From contig NZ_VIKU02000002.1 in assembly GCF_009371985.2 (NCBI RefSeq), forward strand, positions 62,001 to 126,000: a stretch of 64,000 nucleotides of DNA, written 5' to 3'. This DNA is from Pelagihabitans pacificus. GTDB taxonomy: Bacteria > Bacteroidota > Bacteroidia > Flavobacteriales > Flavobacteriaceae. Shown here one piece after another: positions 27,781 through 36,519 of this stretch; positions within the stretch are counted from its first letter, which is position 1, and each line of letters opens with the position of its first letter. A program made the translations under genes and the position numbers. A model generated the notes under the pieces. The model worked only from the letters and a program-made list of their open reading frames with translations. It had not been told where the DNA came from and did no database searches.

Positions 27781-29127
27781 TTAATTTCCAAGATGCCCCT
27801 TAACTCTTGGAATCAATAGTAACTCGGTTTGGCGGCCGTTGACATAGCGAAAACCGTCTTCTCCATAAAAGCCAGCCTCCTCCAACATAATTCTGATATC
27901 CCTCTTCCATTCTGGAACGGTAACGGTAGTGTTTAACTCAATAGCATATACCGTATTCGGATTCAAGGGGTAATTTTCCCCGTCATCCTTCATTACGCCG
28001 CCCTGGGAGTCCCACATTCCGATGGTAGTTCCTGCGGAATGGCCATACGACCCCAGTGGATGTGTATATATTGAGGGACGCAATCCGGCTGATTTTGCTT
28101 CTTGTAGCGACTGAGCCAAGATTTCGTTGCCAGTACGTCCTTCCTTCATGTTCTGGGTCAAAAAGTCTTGCACACGGTTGCCATCTTCCAATGCCTCCAT
28201 CAAAAAAATCGGGGCTTCAGTTTCCCCAGGCTTCAGTACATAGGCCAATTCCTGACAATCGGTGTTCAGCCGCAGATACGTGATGCCAAAATCACAATGA
28301 AGCAAATCACCAGGCAAGACGACCATACCTTCGGGCCGGTCGGAGAACGAATAGAGGTGCCCCTCGAGCTTTTCACTGGTACGCTGTACATCGACCGTTG
28401 GATGGAACCATGTCTCCAACCCCAAATCGGTCACCTTTTGTCGCATCCACCACTCGACCTCGGTGGTCGTAGTAACCCCGGGGGTAATCACTTTTTCGGA
28501 AAATGCCTCGGCGATGATGTCGTGGGTGATATCGACCAGTTGATCGTAAATCACCATCTCACGTTCTGTTCGTGTTTCTATCCAACGTACCGCCAACTGT
28601 TCTGCGGAAACCACTTTTTTCCGGTGCTTTTTAGGTAGGTTTTCCATGAATTCCTCGTGATCGGTCTTATCGAGCCCGTCCGCTATGTTATGGTCTTTGG
28701 AGAAATTCAATCCTATTTTCCGCGGATTTCTCTCCTCTATTATCTGCACCAAACGCTTCCACTGATCCGGTTCTTTTTCTTTATCCCAAGCCGAGGTAAT
28801 ATTCTCGCCCACATTGTAGCGCGCCACGGCCAATTTTTCAATGGAATTTTCCGACTTGTTCCGATAGAATACCAAAATGGTTCTTCGCCGGGCGTTCAAC
28901 CAAGTGGCCGGGAGCATTGTTCGCAATACGGGATCTTCGTTGTATTCCCTAGAAATCAACACCCACATATCGATATCGGTAGCATCCATAAGTCGTGGAA
29001 GCAGATTATTGAAGCGGTCGGATAGCATTTCATCGACCACCTTGGCCCGCTCATTTTCGGGAAGAACCTGTTGGGCTCTGAGGTTCAAAAGGATAAAAAA
29101 GCAAAAAAACAAGAAGTATCTTTTCAT
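27781..29127 (-). CDS. Secreted M24 family metallopeptidase (Xaa-Pro aminopeptidase-like)
   Basis: 448 residues with a signal peptide (MKRYFLFFCFFILLNLRAQ). The C-terminal pita-bread domain (about 195-440) carries the dinuclear metal ligands: Asp in LLHCDFGITY, Asp in RLNTDCQELAY, His in LGSYGHSAGTTIG, Glu in YAIELNTTV or the neighbouring segment, and Glu in IMLEEAGFY. The N-terminal part (about 30-190) is the creatinase-type domain. It should remove residues ahead of proline in the periplasm, acting on imported or host-independent peptides. A single gene on the minus strand. Confidence 0.88.
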   Translation of the reverse strand: MKRYFLFFCFFILLNLRAQQVLPENERAKVVDEMLSDRFNNLLPRLMDATDIDMWVLISREYNEDPVLRTMLPATWLNARRRTILVFYRNKSENSIEKLAVARYNVGENITSAWDKEKEPDQWKRLVQIIEERNPRKIGLNFSKDHNIADGLDKTDHEEFMENLPKKHRKKVVSAEQLAVRWIETRTEREMVIYDQLVDITHDIIAEAFSEKVITPGVTTTTEVEWWMRQKVTDLGLETWFHPTVDVQRTSEKLEGHLYSFSDRPEGMVVLPGDLLHCDFGITYLRLNTDCQELAYVLKPGETEAPIFLMEALEDGNRVQDFLTQNMKEGRTGNEILAQSLQEAKSAGLRPSIYTHPLGSYGHSAGTTIGMWDSQGGVMKDDGENYPLNPNTVYAIELNTTVTVPEWKRDIRIMLEEAGFYGEDGFRYVNGRQTELLLIPRVKGHLGN

Positions 29128-29278
29128 CGTGTAAATGGTTTATCTTTTTTAAATTGGGATTGTCAACAATACTCTTTAAACACACTATTTATAACTGGTT
29201 TGGAAAACTACCATCCTACTGTAGGGGAGCCGTTATCCAGCCTTTGAAACATCGGTACACTACCCGTGTCAATATCGA

Positions 29279-30379
29279 TTATTTTTGGTTCAGGGACTCG
29301 ATGGAGGCTTTCCTATCAATCTTTCCATTGCCGGTTTCCTTTAACTTATCTATCTTAAAGATATGCTTGGGGCGTTCAAATTTCTCGAGGGAGGTAAGCG
29401 CATTGATCTTTTTCGACAATTCGGATGCATCAGCTTCTCCTTCCAAGACCAACACCAACTTCTCACCTAACCGGTCATCGGGAAGTCCGGCTACGAAAAA
29501 TCGATTCTCGATCAAAGGAGTCAATTTTGCCTCGATTTGCTCGGGATTGAGTTTAACTCCGCCCGAATTGATGATATGGTCAAATCGTCCCAACCATTCG
29601 AATGTCGTGTCGGATAAAAGATTCACCATGTCGTTGGTAACCACCGATTCTTTTGAGATTTTTGGCGCATTGATAACCAAGCAGCCCCTTTCATCGATGG
29701 TCACCGTGATATCCGGTAGTGTCTCAAAGGGAGCTTCGCCTTCGTACGATGTTTTTGAGGCAGATCGGTTGATAGGCCTTACGGCTATATGGCTAATGGT
29801 CTCAGTCATACCATAGGTTTCAAAAACGGCTGTTTTCCTACCCTGCAGTGCCTGTTTTAGGGAAGCAGCGATAGGAGCACCCCCTACTATCAGGGTTTTT
29901 ATTCGATTTATTTGATTCAAGGAGTTTTGCAACTGCAAAGGTACCATCGCCGCAAAATCATAGGTTTTATTGCCTAACGATAAAGGATCGGCAGACGGGG
30001 CTACACAGTCGATCTCCAGACCGAGTGCCATGGCTCGAACCAACATCATCTTTCCGGCGATATAATCGGTGGGTAGACAGAGTAGTGCCGTATCCTTGGG
30101 TTCCAATCCAAAGTATTTCCCGGTAGCAAGGGCGGAACCGACCATTTTTTGTTTTTCGAGTACGATCGTCTTCGCCTTTCCGGTAGTACCTGACGTTTTC
30201 ACTTCAATCGTTTCTTTGTCATTGATCCAATCCGTCAAAAAATCACCTATGACCAGTTCAAAGGGTTCTCCTTCCTTGATAAGGCTATACGCCACTTCTT
30301 TAAGCTCTTCCCTGTTAAAGGAAATTCCATTGAATTTAAAATCGGGGTGTATCTCCCTAAAATCAGGTTCGGTCGTCAT
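29279..30379 (-). CDS. menE: o-Succinylbenzoate--CoA ligase
   Basis: 366 residues, an adenylate-forming enzyme of the short flavobacterial type. P-loop-like motif TSGTTGKAKTIVLEK; A5 motif YGMTETISHIA; A8 hinge GRFDHIINSGGVKLNPEQIEA; and a C-terminal GNGKIDRKA with the catalytic lysine. It activates o-succinylbenzoate with ATP and CoA in menaquinone synthesis. The assignment as MenE and not another acyl-CoA ligase rests on the operon with menC. Its start overlaps the stop of the CPBP protease gene by 17 bases, showing translational coupling. Confidence 0.92.
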   Translation of the reverse strand: MTTEPDFREIHPDFKFNGISFNREELKEVAYSLIKEGEPFELVIGDFLTDWINDKETIEVKTSGTTGKAKTIVLEKQKMVGSALATGKYFGLEPKDTALLCLPTDYIAGKMMLVRAMALGLEIDCVAPSADPLSLGNKTYDFAAMVPLQLQNSLNQINRIKTLIVGGAPIAASLKQALQGRKTAVFETYGMTETISHIAVRPINRSASKTSYEGEAPFETLPDITVTIDERGCLVINAPKISKESVVTNDMVNLLSDTTFEWLGRFDHIINSGGVKLNPEQIEAKLTPLIENRFFVAGLPDDRLGEKLVLVLEGEADASELSKKINALTSLEKFERPKHIFKIDKLKETGNGKIDRKASIESLNQK

Positions 30380-31292
30380 ATGTCGCTAGATAGGTTTCCT
30401 TAGAGGGTACTTTTCCCGTTAAACGTTCTTTCCAGTCGCTCCAATTGTATTTTTTTGAAAATACGAACAACAATATGGGATAGATTACAAGTACCGGTAT
30501 CAACACATCCCACCCTAATGTAGGTTGCGAAACGTCACGGTAAATAGAATCCGTCTGAAATGCAGTCCAGTCGGCCGTAACCAGCAATGCCCCGATAAGA
30601 TTATTGGCGGCGTGGAAGCCTAGGGCAAGTTCCAAACCTTCATCCATCAAGGTTAGGATACCCAGAAAAAATCCTGTTCCGATATAGTAAACCATAATGC
30701 CGTATCCCAGTTTTTCGACCTCGGGATTCCCTAAATGCATCAAACCAAAAAGCACCGAAGTGATGATCAGTGGTACCCATCTGTTTTTCGCCATTATACC
30801 AATACCTTGCATCATATGACCCCGAAAGAGATACTCCTCAAAACTGGTTTGTAGGGGAATCAGCAGGATCCCAATGACTGCCAGGGTCAAAAAAGGGACC
30901 AGTTGAAAATTGAATACATAGTCTTCAGGTGAGAGGTACACGGTGGCCATGGTTAGCACAACTGTTAGTCCGCCCCACACAAAAAACGCAAAGAAAATAC
31001 GCATCCAATCGATTTTAGCCCGGGAAGTGGTAAGCGAGGTAATCGATTGAGGATGCACCAATTTGGTCCAGCCCAAGACAATAAACAGGCCAAAGGCCAA
31101 AGGTACCAGGAGAATCACCAATACCGTGTTGGTTCCCAACGTTTCGATCATGTCTTTCATACTATCCTCTACGCTCACTGGAGATAATGCTATCAGCACA
31201 TAATTGAGAATCATAAAAGCGATGAATCCGATGGGCAATATCCAATATTTCCATAATCCCAGATTGCCTCTGTAACCTTGTTCTATGTACAT
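30363..31292 (-). CDS. CPBP family intramembrane glutamic protease
   Basis: 309 residues with about eight transmembrane helices. It carries the Abi/CAAX conserved motifs in order: EExxxR as EEYLFRG, FxxxH as FGLMHLG, and HxxxN as HAANN. These residues form the active site of Rce1-like intramembrane proteases. It may process a membrane protein or confer immunity to a secreted peptide, as shown for some relatives; nothing here identifies a substrate. It is wedged between menC (10-base overlap) and menE (17-base overlap), so it is made together with menaquinone enzymes. Confidence 0.9.
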   Translation of the reverse strand: MYIEQGYRGNLGLWKYWILPIGFIAFMILNYVLIALSPVSVEDSMKDMIETLGTNTVLVILLVPLAFGLFIVLGWTKLVHPQSITSLTTSRAKIDWMRIFFAFFVWGGLTVVLTMATVYLSPEDYVFNFQLVPFLTLAVIGILLIPLQTSFEEYLFRGHMMQGIGIMAKNRWVPLIITSVLFGLMHLGNPEVEKLGYGIMVYYIGTGFFLGILTLMDEGLELALGFHAANNLIGALLVTADWTAFQTDSIYRDVSQPTLGWDVLIPVLVIYPILLFVFSKKYNWSDWKERLTGKVPSKETYLATYDDRT

Positions 31293-32335
31293 AAATCCTG
31301 AATCAAATTAGTTTTCCATTTTTTGTTGGTTCTATAATACAATTTTCCGTTCTCTACCGAAAGCGGACTTTCAAAGTTGTTGGTGTAAAGGCTCCCTGTG
31401 CCCAGGCCTTGTGGCTTTTTATTACCCAAGGTAAATGTCCATTGTGCGATGGCGTTCAGCCCAATATTACTTTCCAAAGCGCTGGTAATCCACCAACCGA
31501 TATCATACTTTCGGGCTAACTCGATCCATTGCATACTTCCTTTGTAGCCCCCCACCAAACTCGGTTTTAAAATAATAAATTGTGGCTTGACCGTACGTAG
31601 CAGCCGTTCCTTTTTCGTTACATCGAAAATACCGATCAATTCTTCGTCCAAGGCAATAGGTAATGGTGTTGAGGCACAAAGCTGTTTCATTTCATCCAAT
31701 TGACCCGGTTTGATAGGTTGCTCAATGGAGTGGAGCTTAAGCTTCGACAGACGCTGCAATTTTATGAAAGCCTCCGCAGGCGTAAATGCACCGTTGGCAT
31801 CGACCCGCAATTCGATTTGGTCCGCGGCATATTTTTCCCTGATGGATTGTAGCAAGGCTATTTCTGTTTCAAAATCGATGGCGCCGATCTTCATTTTGAT
31901 GCAGTGGAAGCCCTGCCCCAGCTTCTGTCGGATCTGTTCAAGCATAAAATCCTCATCCCCCATCCATACTAGGCCATTGATCGTGATTGGAACTTCCTTT
32001 TCCAAGAAGCCGGAAGGAAAAAGCTCGAATGGCGTATTGGCCTTCAACGATCTGAATGCCTGCTCCACCCCGAATTGAATGCTCGGGAATTTCATCAATC
32101 GGTCCCAAAGTACTTCCTTACCTAATTGAATATTGTCACATGTCCATTTCAAGGTTTCTTCATACTCGGGTCGATCATCGATACTCAAACCTTTCAGACG
32201 ACCGCATTCCCCGATCCCAAGACGATCCCCTTCTACCAGAATCAGAAACCAAGTCTCCTTTTGCGTCAGTACGCCACGCGAGGTACCGCTAGGTCTTTTA
32301 AAATCGAGGGTATATTTTTTATAGTAGGCCTTCAT
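31283..32335 (-). CDS. menC: o-Succinylbenzoate synthase
   Basis: 350 residues, enolase superfamily. The substrate-binding capping domain takes the first ~100 residues; the barrel carries KMKIGA (catalytic Lys), RVDANGAFTP (first metal Asp), the second-ligand segment IEQPIK (Glu), ALDEELIG (third acidic ligand) and the opposite-face lysine in FIILKPSLVGGYKG. It dehydrates SHCHC to o-succinylbenzoate in menaquinone synthesis. First gene of the menC / CPBP / menE operon and divergent from the SDR gene. Confidence 0.93.
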   Translation of the reverse strand: MKAYYKKYTLDFKRPSGTSRGVLTQKETWFLILVEGDRLGIGECGRLKGLSIDDRPEYEETLKWTCDNIQLGKEVLWDRLMKFPSIQFGVEQAFRSLKANTPFELFPSGFLEKEVPITINGLVWMGDEDFMLEQIRQKLGQGFHCIKMKIGAIDFETEIALLQSIREKYAADQIELRVDANGAFTPAEAFIKLQRLSKLKLHSIEQPIKPGQLDEMKQLCASTPLPIALDEELIGIFDVTKKERLLRTVKPQFIILKPSLVGGYKGSMQWIELARKYDIGWWITSALESNIGLNAIAQWTFTLGNKKPQGLGTGSLYTNNFESPLSVENGKLYYRTNKKWKTNLIQDLCT

Positions 32336-32381
32336 AAACTCGTATCAAATTTAGCTATATTTTAGATGTCAAAATGAACAA

Positions 32382-33176
32382 ATGGCGTCTATTACGGGGA
32401 AAACGGTATGGATTACGGGAGCTTCCTCCGGCATCGGGGAGGCTCTGGCCTATGAATTAGGAAAAAAGGGGTGTAACATCATTTTATCGGCCAGAAAGGA
32501 AACCGACCTCTTAAGGGTAAAAAGTAAGTCTCCATACCCCGAAAAGGTCGAGATTTTGACCTTAGACCTGATGGATTTCAAAGGGATGCCTGCAAAAACC
32601 AAGGAAGCCGTAGGACTTTTTGGGCCCATCGATATTTTGGTCAACAACGCCGGGGTGAGCCAACGCTCCTTGATCGTGGAAACGGATTTCAATGTTTTTG
32701 AAAAACTGATGGATGTCAATTATCTGGGTACTATAGCACTCACCAAGGCGATATTACCCTATTTTATAAACGAGAAGAATGGACATTTCGTAACGGTTAC
32801 CAGTTTAATGGGGCGATTTGGTTCTCCCTTTCGCTCGGGCTATTGTGCTGCGAAACATGCATTACATGGTTTTTTTGATGTATTAAGGATGGAACACCAG
32901 AAAGATGGCATCCTAGTGACGCTTATATGTCCGGGATTCGTACAGACGAACGTTGCTAAAAATGCCCTTACGGCAGACGGAAGCCAACAGCGAAACAATG
33001 ATGTGGCTACGGAGAAAGGGCTTCCCGTAGCCTTGTTCGCAACAAAAATGATACGGGCGATCGAAAACAAAAAATACGAGGCCTATATTGGAAGAAGGGA
33101 ACTTATGGGAATTTATCTAAAGCGCTTTTTTCCCAAGTTACTGCACAAAGTTGTGTTAAGAAGTACGGTAAGATGA
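32382..33176 (+). CDS. Short-chain dehydrogenase/reductase
   Basis: 264 residues, classical SDR. Nucleotide loop GASSGIGEA (13-21), structural motif NNAG (88-91), catalytic Ser141, Tyr154 and Lys158 in SGYCAAKHA. An NADP preference is possible but not certain from SARKE after strand two. The extended C-terminus (YIGRRELMGIYLKRFFPKLLHK), basic and amphipathic, resembles the DHRS7-like group that associates with membranes. Substrate unknown. Divergent from menC; converges on the sensor kinase gene. Confidence 0.92.
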   Translation: MASITGKTVWITGASSGIGEALAYELGKKGCNIILSARKETDLLRVKSKSPYPEKVEILTLDLMDFKGMPAKTKEAVGLFGPIDILVNNAGVSQRSLIVETDFNVFEKLMDVNYLGTIALTKAILPYFINEKNGHFVTVTSLMGRFGSPFRSGYCAAKHALHGFFDVLRMEHQKDGILVTLICPGFVQTNVAKNALTADGSQQRNNDVATEKGLPVALFATKMIRAIENKKYEAYIGRRELMGIYLKRFFPKLLHKVVLRSTVR

Positions 33177-33183
33177 GGGTAGC

Positions 33184-35151
33184 CTAGGTAAAATTGAACC
33201 AAAAACGGACTCCTTCTGTCTTGTTGTCTACGTTCAACTTGGTCTGTAATTGATTTGCAAGACGGTTCATTAATCGGATGCCCATCGAAGAATTGGCCCT
33301 TTCCTCCGAATCTTCCGGAAGCCCGACCCCATTGTCGGTGTATTCGAAAAAGCCTTCCTTTACGCCTATTTTTCGAAGATGGATATAAATTTTTCCATTC
33401 TCGTCGTCGGTCGGAAATGCGTATTTGAAGGAGTTCGATACCAATTCATTCAAAATCAGTCCGAACGGAATGGCCCTGTCGATATCGAGTTCCACCCCCT
33501 CTGCATCTACCGTAATGTTAATGTTATGCCCTCCTTTTTTGTAGACCGACTGCACACTGTTGATAAGGCTTTCGATATACCCCTGCATCTCAATTACCGA
33601 AAGATCTTCGTTCTGATATAGTTTTTGGTGAATGAGGGCCATGGCCTTTACACGGCTCTTACCTTCTTCCAAAGCTTCTATAGCTGCCTTGCTGCGGGTA
33701 TTTTTGGTTTGCAAACTCAGCAGGCTCGATACCATCTGCAAATTGTTTTTCACCCTATGATGGATTTCTTTTAAAAGCGAGTCTTTCTCAACCAGCGAAT
33801 TCTCGATAATGTGTTTTTGCTCCGCAATAAGCCGTTGGTTCTTTATACTTCTCAGATAGGCGTAGACAAGTCCGGCTAGCGCCAAAAGGGTCAGCACCAG
33901 AAGGATAAATGCCATATCGTTACGTTCATCCAAGGCAATCATATCATTTTTCGATTGCTCTAGTTCCAACCGTTGCTGCTCCATCATCAGCAAGGTGTTA
34001 TTTTTATCCTCACCCACCACCGTACCTAGCTGTTGAAGCCTCAGCTTGGATTCGTTGGTTTTTAACGAATCTGCAATCCGAATATTTTTTTTCAGATAAT
34101 GAATAGAGTTCTTATAGTCTTGGGTCTTATCGTAGTATGAAGCATACAACTGATTCCGTTTGACAATATTTTCGGTCTTGACCGGGGTGAGACTATTGCT
34201 TAGATAGTCGGTGGCTTTTTCAAAATCCTCCAACTCAAGATAGCACTCTGCAATGGTGAGACTATTCTCGACCAGCTCCGAAGAGAACTTATCGGAGATT
34301 TCCTCCTTTATGGTTTCAATACTACGCTCCAAGAAAGGAACAGCCTCCTCATACTGTTCCATTAGTGCGTGGCATTTACCGATATTTCCCTCGATAATTC
34401 CTTTCAGGAGATTCGCCTGGGACATTTCGTTCTCAGATTTACTTTTAGCGGTATCGCTCAAAAAAACATTGATGAAACCAGCGGCTTTGTTATATCTTAT
34501 GAGTGCCGTTGGGGCAGACTTATCCAACCGGAGATAATCACCCACCGTGTTATAGAAAACGGCCTGCCCATAATAATCCGATTCATCGATTTTCTTTTTT
34601 TCCTCTTGGAAATAATCGTCCATCGCCTTGCGATAGAATCCTAGATTGGCATATATGTCATAAAAAGAGATATTTTCTGTAAGGCCTAACTCCCTCTTTT
34701 CTTTTCGTATGTCAATTTGATCTGAATAGAACTTCAATTGGCCGTAACTCTGATCCATGAGATTCAAAAGAATCTCTTTGGTCTTTAGACCCAACTCCTC
34801 TTTTTCTTCATATAGATCCTTTGAAATGGCAATGCTCTTATCATAGTCACCTAAATCATGATATACTTGTGATTGCATCAAAAGATAATCGAGTATGGCG
34901 GAAGAATCGTTTTTCTTCTGTGCATCGAGCAAATAAATATTCACCTGATCCAACCAGTCATAAGCAGAATTTTCGCGGTACCTATTGGGAGTTCTAAAAA
35001 AGAAATCGAGGCGACTATGTGATTGTTGGTCTCTTTTGAACGTTTCAAAAAGATTGTCGTTCAAGACACCCGTTTCCTGTGCAGCTACAAAGCTAGTGGC
35101 AAAGAAACCCACTAGGGAAAGAAAAAAAAGCTTGTTCAAAAAATTATTCAT
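33184..35151 (-). CDS. TPR-containing sensor histidine kinase (HisKA_2 type)
   Basis: About 655 residues from MNNFLNKLFFLSL, which starts a signal peptide ending FVAAQ; an in-frame Met 69 bases upstream would add a non-signal extension. The periplasmic part (about 60-390) is built of TPR-like helical repeats. One transmembrane helix (about 413-433, FILLVLTLLALAGLVYAYL) leads to a cytoplasmic kinase: the phospho-acceptor His in KEIHHRVKNNLQMVSSLLSLQ (about 465) marks the HisKA_2 group, then an ATPase domain with NELVSNSFKYAFP and YTDNGVGLPED. The likely partner is the LytTR regulator some 580 bp upstream on the same strand. Confidence 0.9.
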   Translation of the reverse strand: MNNFLNKLFFLSLVGFFATSFVAAQETGVLNDNLFETFKRDQQSHSRLDFFFRTPNRYRENSAYDWLDQVNIYLLDAQKKNDSSAILDYLLMQSQVYHDLGDYDKSIAISKDLYEEKEELGLKTKEILLNLMDQSYGQLKFYSDQIDIRKEKRELGLTENISFYDIYANLGFYRKAMDDYFQEEKKKIDESDYYGQAVFYNTVGDYLRLDKSAPTALIRYNKAAGFINVFLSDTAKSKSENEMSQANLLKGIIEGNIGKCHALMEQYEEAVPFLERSIETIKEEISDKFSSELVENSLTIAECYLELEDFEKATDYLSNSLTPVKTENIVKRNQLYASYYDKTQDYKNSIHYLKKNIRIADSLKTNESKLRLQQLGTVVGEDKNNTLLMMEQQRLELEQSKNDMIALDERNDMAFILLVLTLLALAGLVYAYLRSIKNQRLIAEQKHIIENSLVEKDSLLKEIHHRVKNNLQMVSSLLSLQTKNTRSKAAIEALEEGKSRVKAMALIHQKLYQNEDLSVIEMQGYIESLINSVQSVYKKGGHNINITVDAEGVELDIDRAIPFGLILNELVSNSFKYAFPTDDENGKIYIHLRKIGVKEGFFEYTDNGVGLPEDSEERANSSMGIRLMNRLANQLQTKLNVDNKTEGVRFWFNFT

Positions 35152-35260
35152 ATCGGTTCTAAGGGGCAACCTATATTTCTGTTTTGGTATAGTGTACTGT
35201 TTTATCATCTGGTAATTCAAAGAAGCTTTATACCTCTTTGATTAATTCCCGACCTAGTTT

Positions 35261-35268
35261 CAAAAATA
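35261..35268 (-). promoter_or_regulatory. Candidate -7 element of the sensor kinase promoter
   Basis: On the minus strand TATTTTTG fits TAnnTTTG, with a TTG about 22 nt upstream as a possible -33 element. It would give a leader of about 100 nt before the preferred start of the kinase gene. Confidence 0.35.
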
Positions 35269-35313
35269 TCGTATTTGTATCAATTCATTTCAATATTGTT
35301 GTGTAACCTTTCT

Positions 35314-35521
35314 TTTTTGTGGTCAAAGCCTGAGGGTGCGACAGCCGCATCCTAAGTGTTTTCAACTAGTCTCATGCCCTGCGGACATACCAATAGCCCT
35401 TACTTGACATCGACGTACGGCAACGATTACCCTTTTCATTGTAACTTGTTCCTGACGTAAAGACCACAAAAATAGGTGTTTAAACTAAAAAGAGTCCTGA
35501 CCTAATCGTCCGGACTCTTTT
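35314..35521 (+). ncRNA. Candidate structured non-coding RNA
   Basis: Arms TTTTTGTGGTC (35314-35324) and GACCACAAAAA (35462-35472) form a perfect 11-bp closing stem around about 137 nt. Just inside is an 8-bp hairpin, AGGGTGCG / CGCATCCT with loop ACAGC (35333-35353). A strong terminator hairpin follows 15 nt after the closing stem, with its T-run on the plus strand. A long helix enclosing a large unpaired region is reminiscent of 6S-like RNAs, but I cannot confirm membership of any family, and no good promoter was found. Transcription from either strand is possible. Confidence 0.35.
35487..35521. terminator. Bidirectional terminator inside the kinase/LytTR intergenic region
   Basis: Ten-bp stem AAAAGAGTCC / GGACTCTTTT with an inner GAC / GTC pairing. 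A and T runs on both sides allow termination in either direction. It is separate from the LytTR terminator about 180 bp away, which implies an additional transcript here. Confidence 0.75.
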
Positions 35522-35629
35522 ACGAGAACACTATATGAAAATGAAAAAATTATGAGCACTTTTGACACGTTATGTACTATAACGCTACAGAACGAATGTA
35601 TTCAGATTCTATAATCCTTGAAAGAAAAT

Positions 35630-35665
35630 GTTGTGAACGATAGGAAAATTGTTGTGAGCAGTTGG
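35630..35665. repeat. Two tandem 15-nt direct repeats, 21-nt period
   Basis: GTTGTGAACGATAGG and GTTGTGAGCAGTTGG agree at 11 of 15 positions and start exactly 21 nt apart, each preceded by AAAAT. Direct repeats spaced about two helical turns apart are the usual target of LytTR DNA-binding domains, and a LytTR gene ends 70 bp away. Suggestive only. Confidence 0.4.
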
Positions 35666-35684
35666 TTTGAGGAGGTGTAAAATC

Positions 35685-35713
35685 AAAAAAGATCCCCAGC
35701 AGGGATCTTTTTT
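35685..35713 (-). terminator. Terminator of the LytTR regulator gene
   Basis: On the minus strand GATCCC / GGGATC with a 5-nt loop, flanked by A and T runs, lies about 25 bp past the LytTR stop codon. The T-run is six bases. Confidence 0.82.
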
Positions 35714-35736
35714 GCAAGTCGTTTCGTTGAGATGGT

Positions 35737-36489
35737 TTAAGAATTCATCGACGAAATTATAAACTCCTTAAACTCTTTCGAGATGGGGATCAAATTATTG
35801 TTGATCATAATGTCTTTGGAATTAATGGCATCGATATGATCGACATTTACGATGTACGATTTGTGCGCACGATAGAATTTGTTTTTGGGAAGTTTCTCCA
35901 AATAGTCTTTTAAGGGAGAGCGAACCAAAAACTTCTTATCAACCGTGTTCACCTCAAGATATACATTGTCGGCCTTGATAAATTGAATATCGCCAAATTG
36001 TATTCTATAGTACAGATGTTGTTTCTTGACAAATATGGAATCCTTTAAAACGGAATTGGAAACAGCGATATCCTCTTCCTGCATGGATTCTCCACCTTTG
36101 GCTTTATCGGAATGAATAAAATTAGATAGTGCAATCTCAATCGAGGTGTATAAATCTTGCTGCTCAAAAGGCTTCACCAAGTAGCCGTTCGGTTTAACGG
36201 TTTTGGCATTTTCAACAGTTGCCCGATCGGAGTTGGAGGTAACGAAAATAAATGGGATATCGTAATTTTCACGAATGTGTTTTCCTAAATCGATACCGGT
36301 CTTATCGGATGCCAGTATGATGTCGATCAATACAAGATCCACTTGCTGGGTTCTCAATACTTCTTCGGCTTGTTCGTAAACAATTACATTGTCAACAATC
36401 TCGTATCCGATTTCTTCAAGCATCGATTGCATATCATCCGCAATGATGACATTGTCCTCGACGATCAGTATTTTAATTGGTTGTTCCAA
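35737..36489 (-). CDS. LytTR family two-component response regulator
   Basis: 250 residues. A receiver domain (about 5-125) has acidic pocket residues in IVEDN (Glu11, Asp12), the phospho-acceptor Asp56 in VLIDIILA, a Thr/Ser switch in FVTSNSD and the conserved Lys in GYLVKPFEQ. A LytTR DNA-binding domain (about 150-248) follows, with DIQFIKADNVYLEV and FYRAHKSYIVNVDHIDAI. It should bind direct repeats upstream of target genes when phosphorylated. The TPR histidine kinase downstream on the same strand is the natural partner. It follows menA with a 30-bp gap, so read-through from the menA promoter is possible. Confidence 0.93.
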   Translation of the reverse strand: MEQPIKILIVEDNVIIADDMQSMLEEIGYEIVDNVIVYEQAEEVLRTQQVDLVLIDIILASDKTGIDLGKHIRENYDIPFIFVTSNSDRATVENAKTVKPNGYLVKPFEQQDLYTSIEIALSNFIHSDKAKGGESMQEEDIAVSNSVLKDSIFVKKQHLYYRIQFGDIQFIKADNVYLEVNTVDKKFLVRSPLKDYLEKLPKNKFYRAHKSYIVNVDHIDAINSKDIMINNNLIPISKEFKEFIISSMNS

Positions 36490-36519
36490 GGTAGGTAAGT
36501 TTTTTTGGTGGTTTCAAAT

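Larger units (their letters stand above)
35152..35736. other. Intergenic region of ~585 bp without a convincing gene
   Basis: The stretch between the sensor kinase start and the LytTR stop. It contains a -7 match for the kinase gene, a candidate structured RNA with a closing stem, a bidirectional hairpin terminator, a 21-nt tandem direct repeat and the LytTR terminator. Two mini-frames of 25 and 21 codons on the minus strand (35362-35439 and next to it in another frame) are too short to call genes. Confidence 0.6.

Noticed and set aside
29154-29816. A 220-codon plus-strand open frame over the 3' end of menE
   Set aside because: It is antisense to menE coding sequence from 29279 on and has no family features.
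35362-35439. A 25-codon minus-strand frame starting MKRVIVAVRR
   Set aside because: Too short and without a clear initiation signal; it lies inside the candidate structured RNA. Kept only as a note in that finding.
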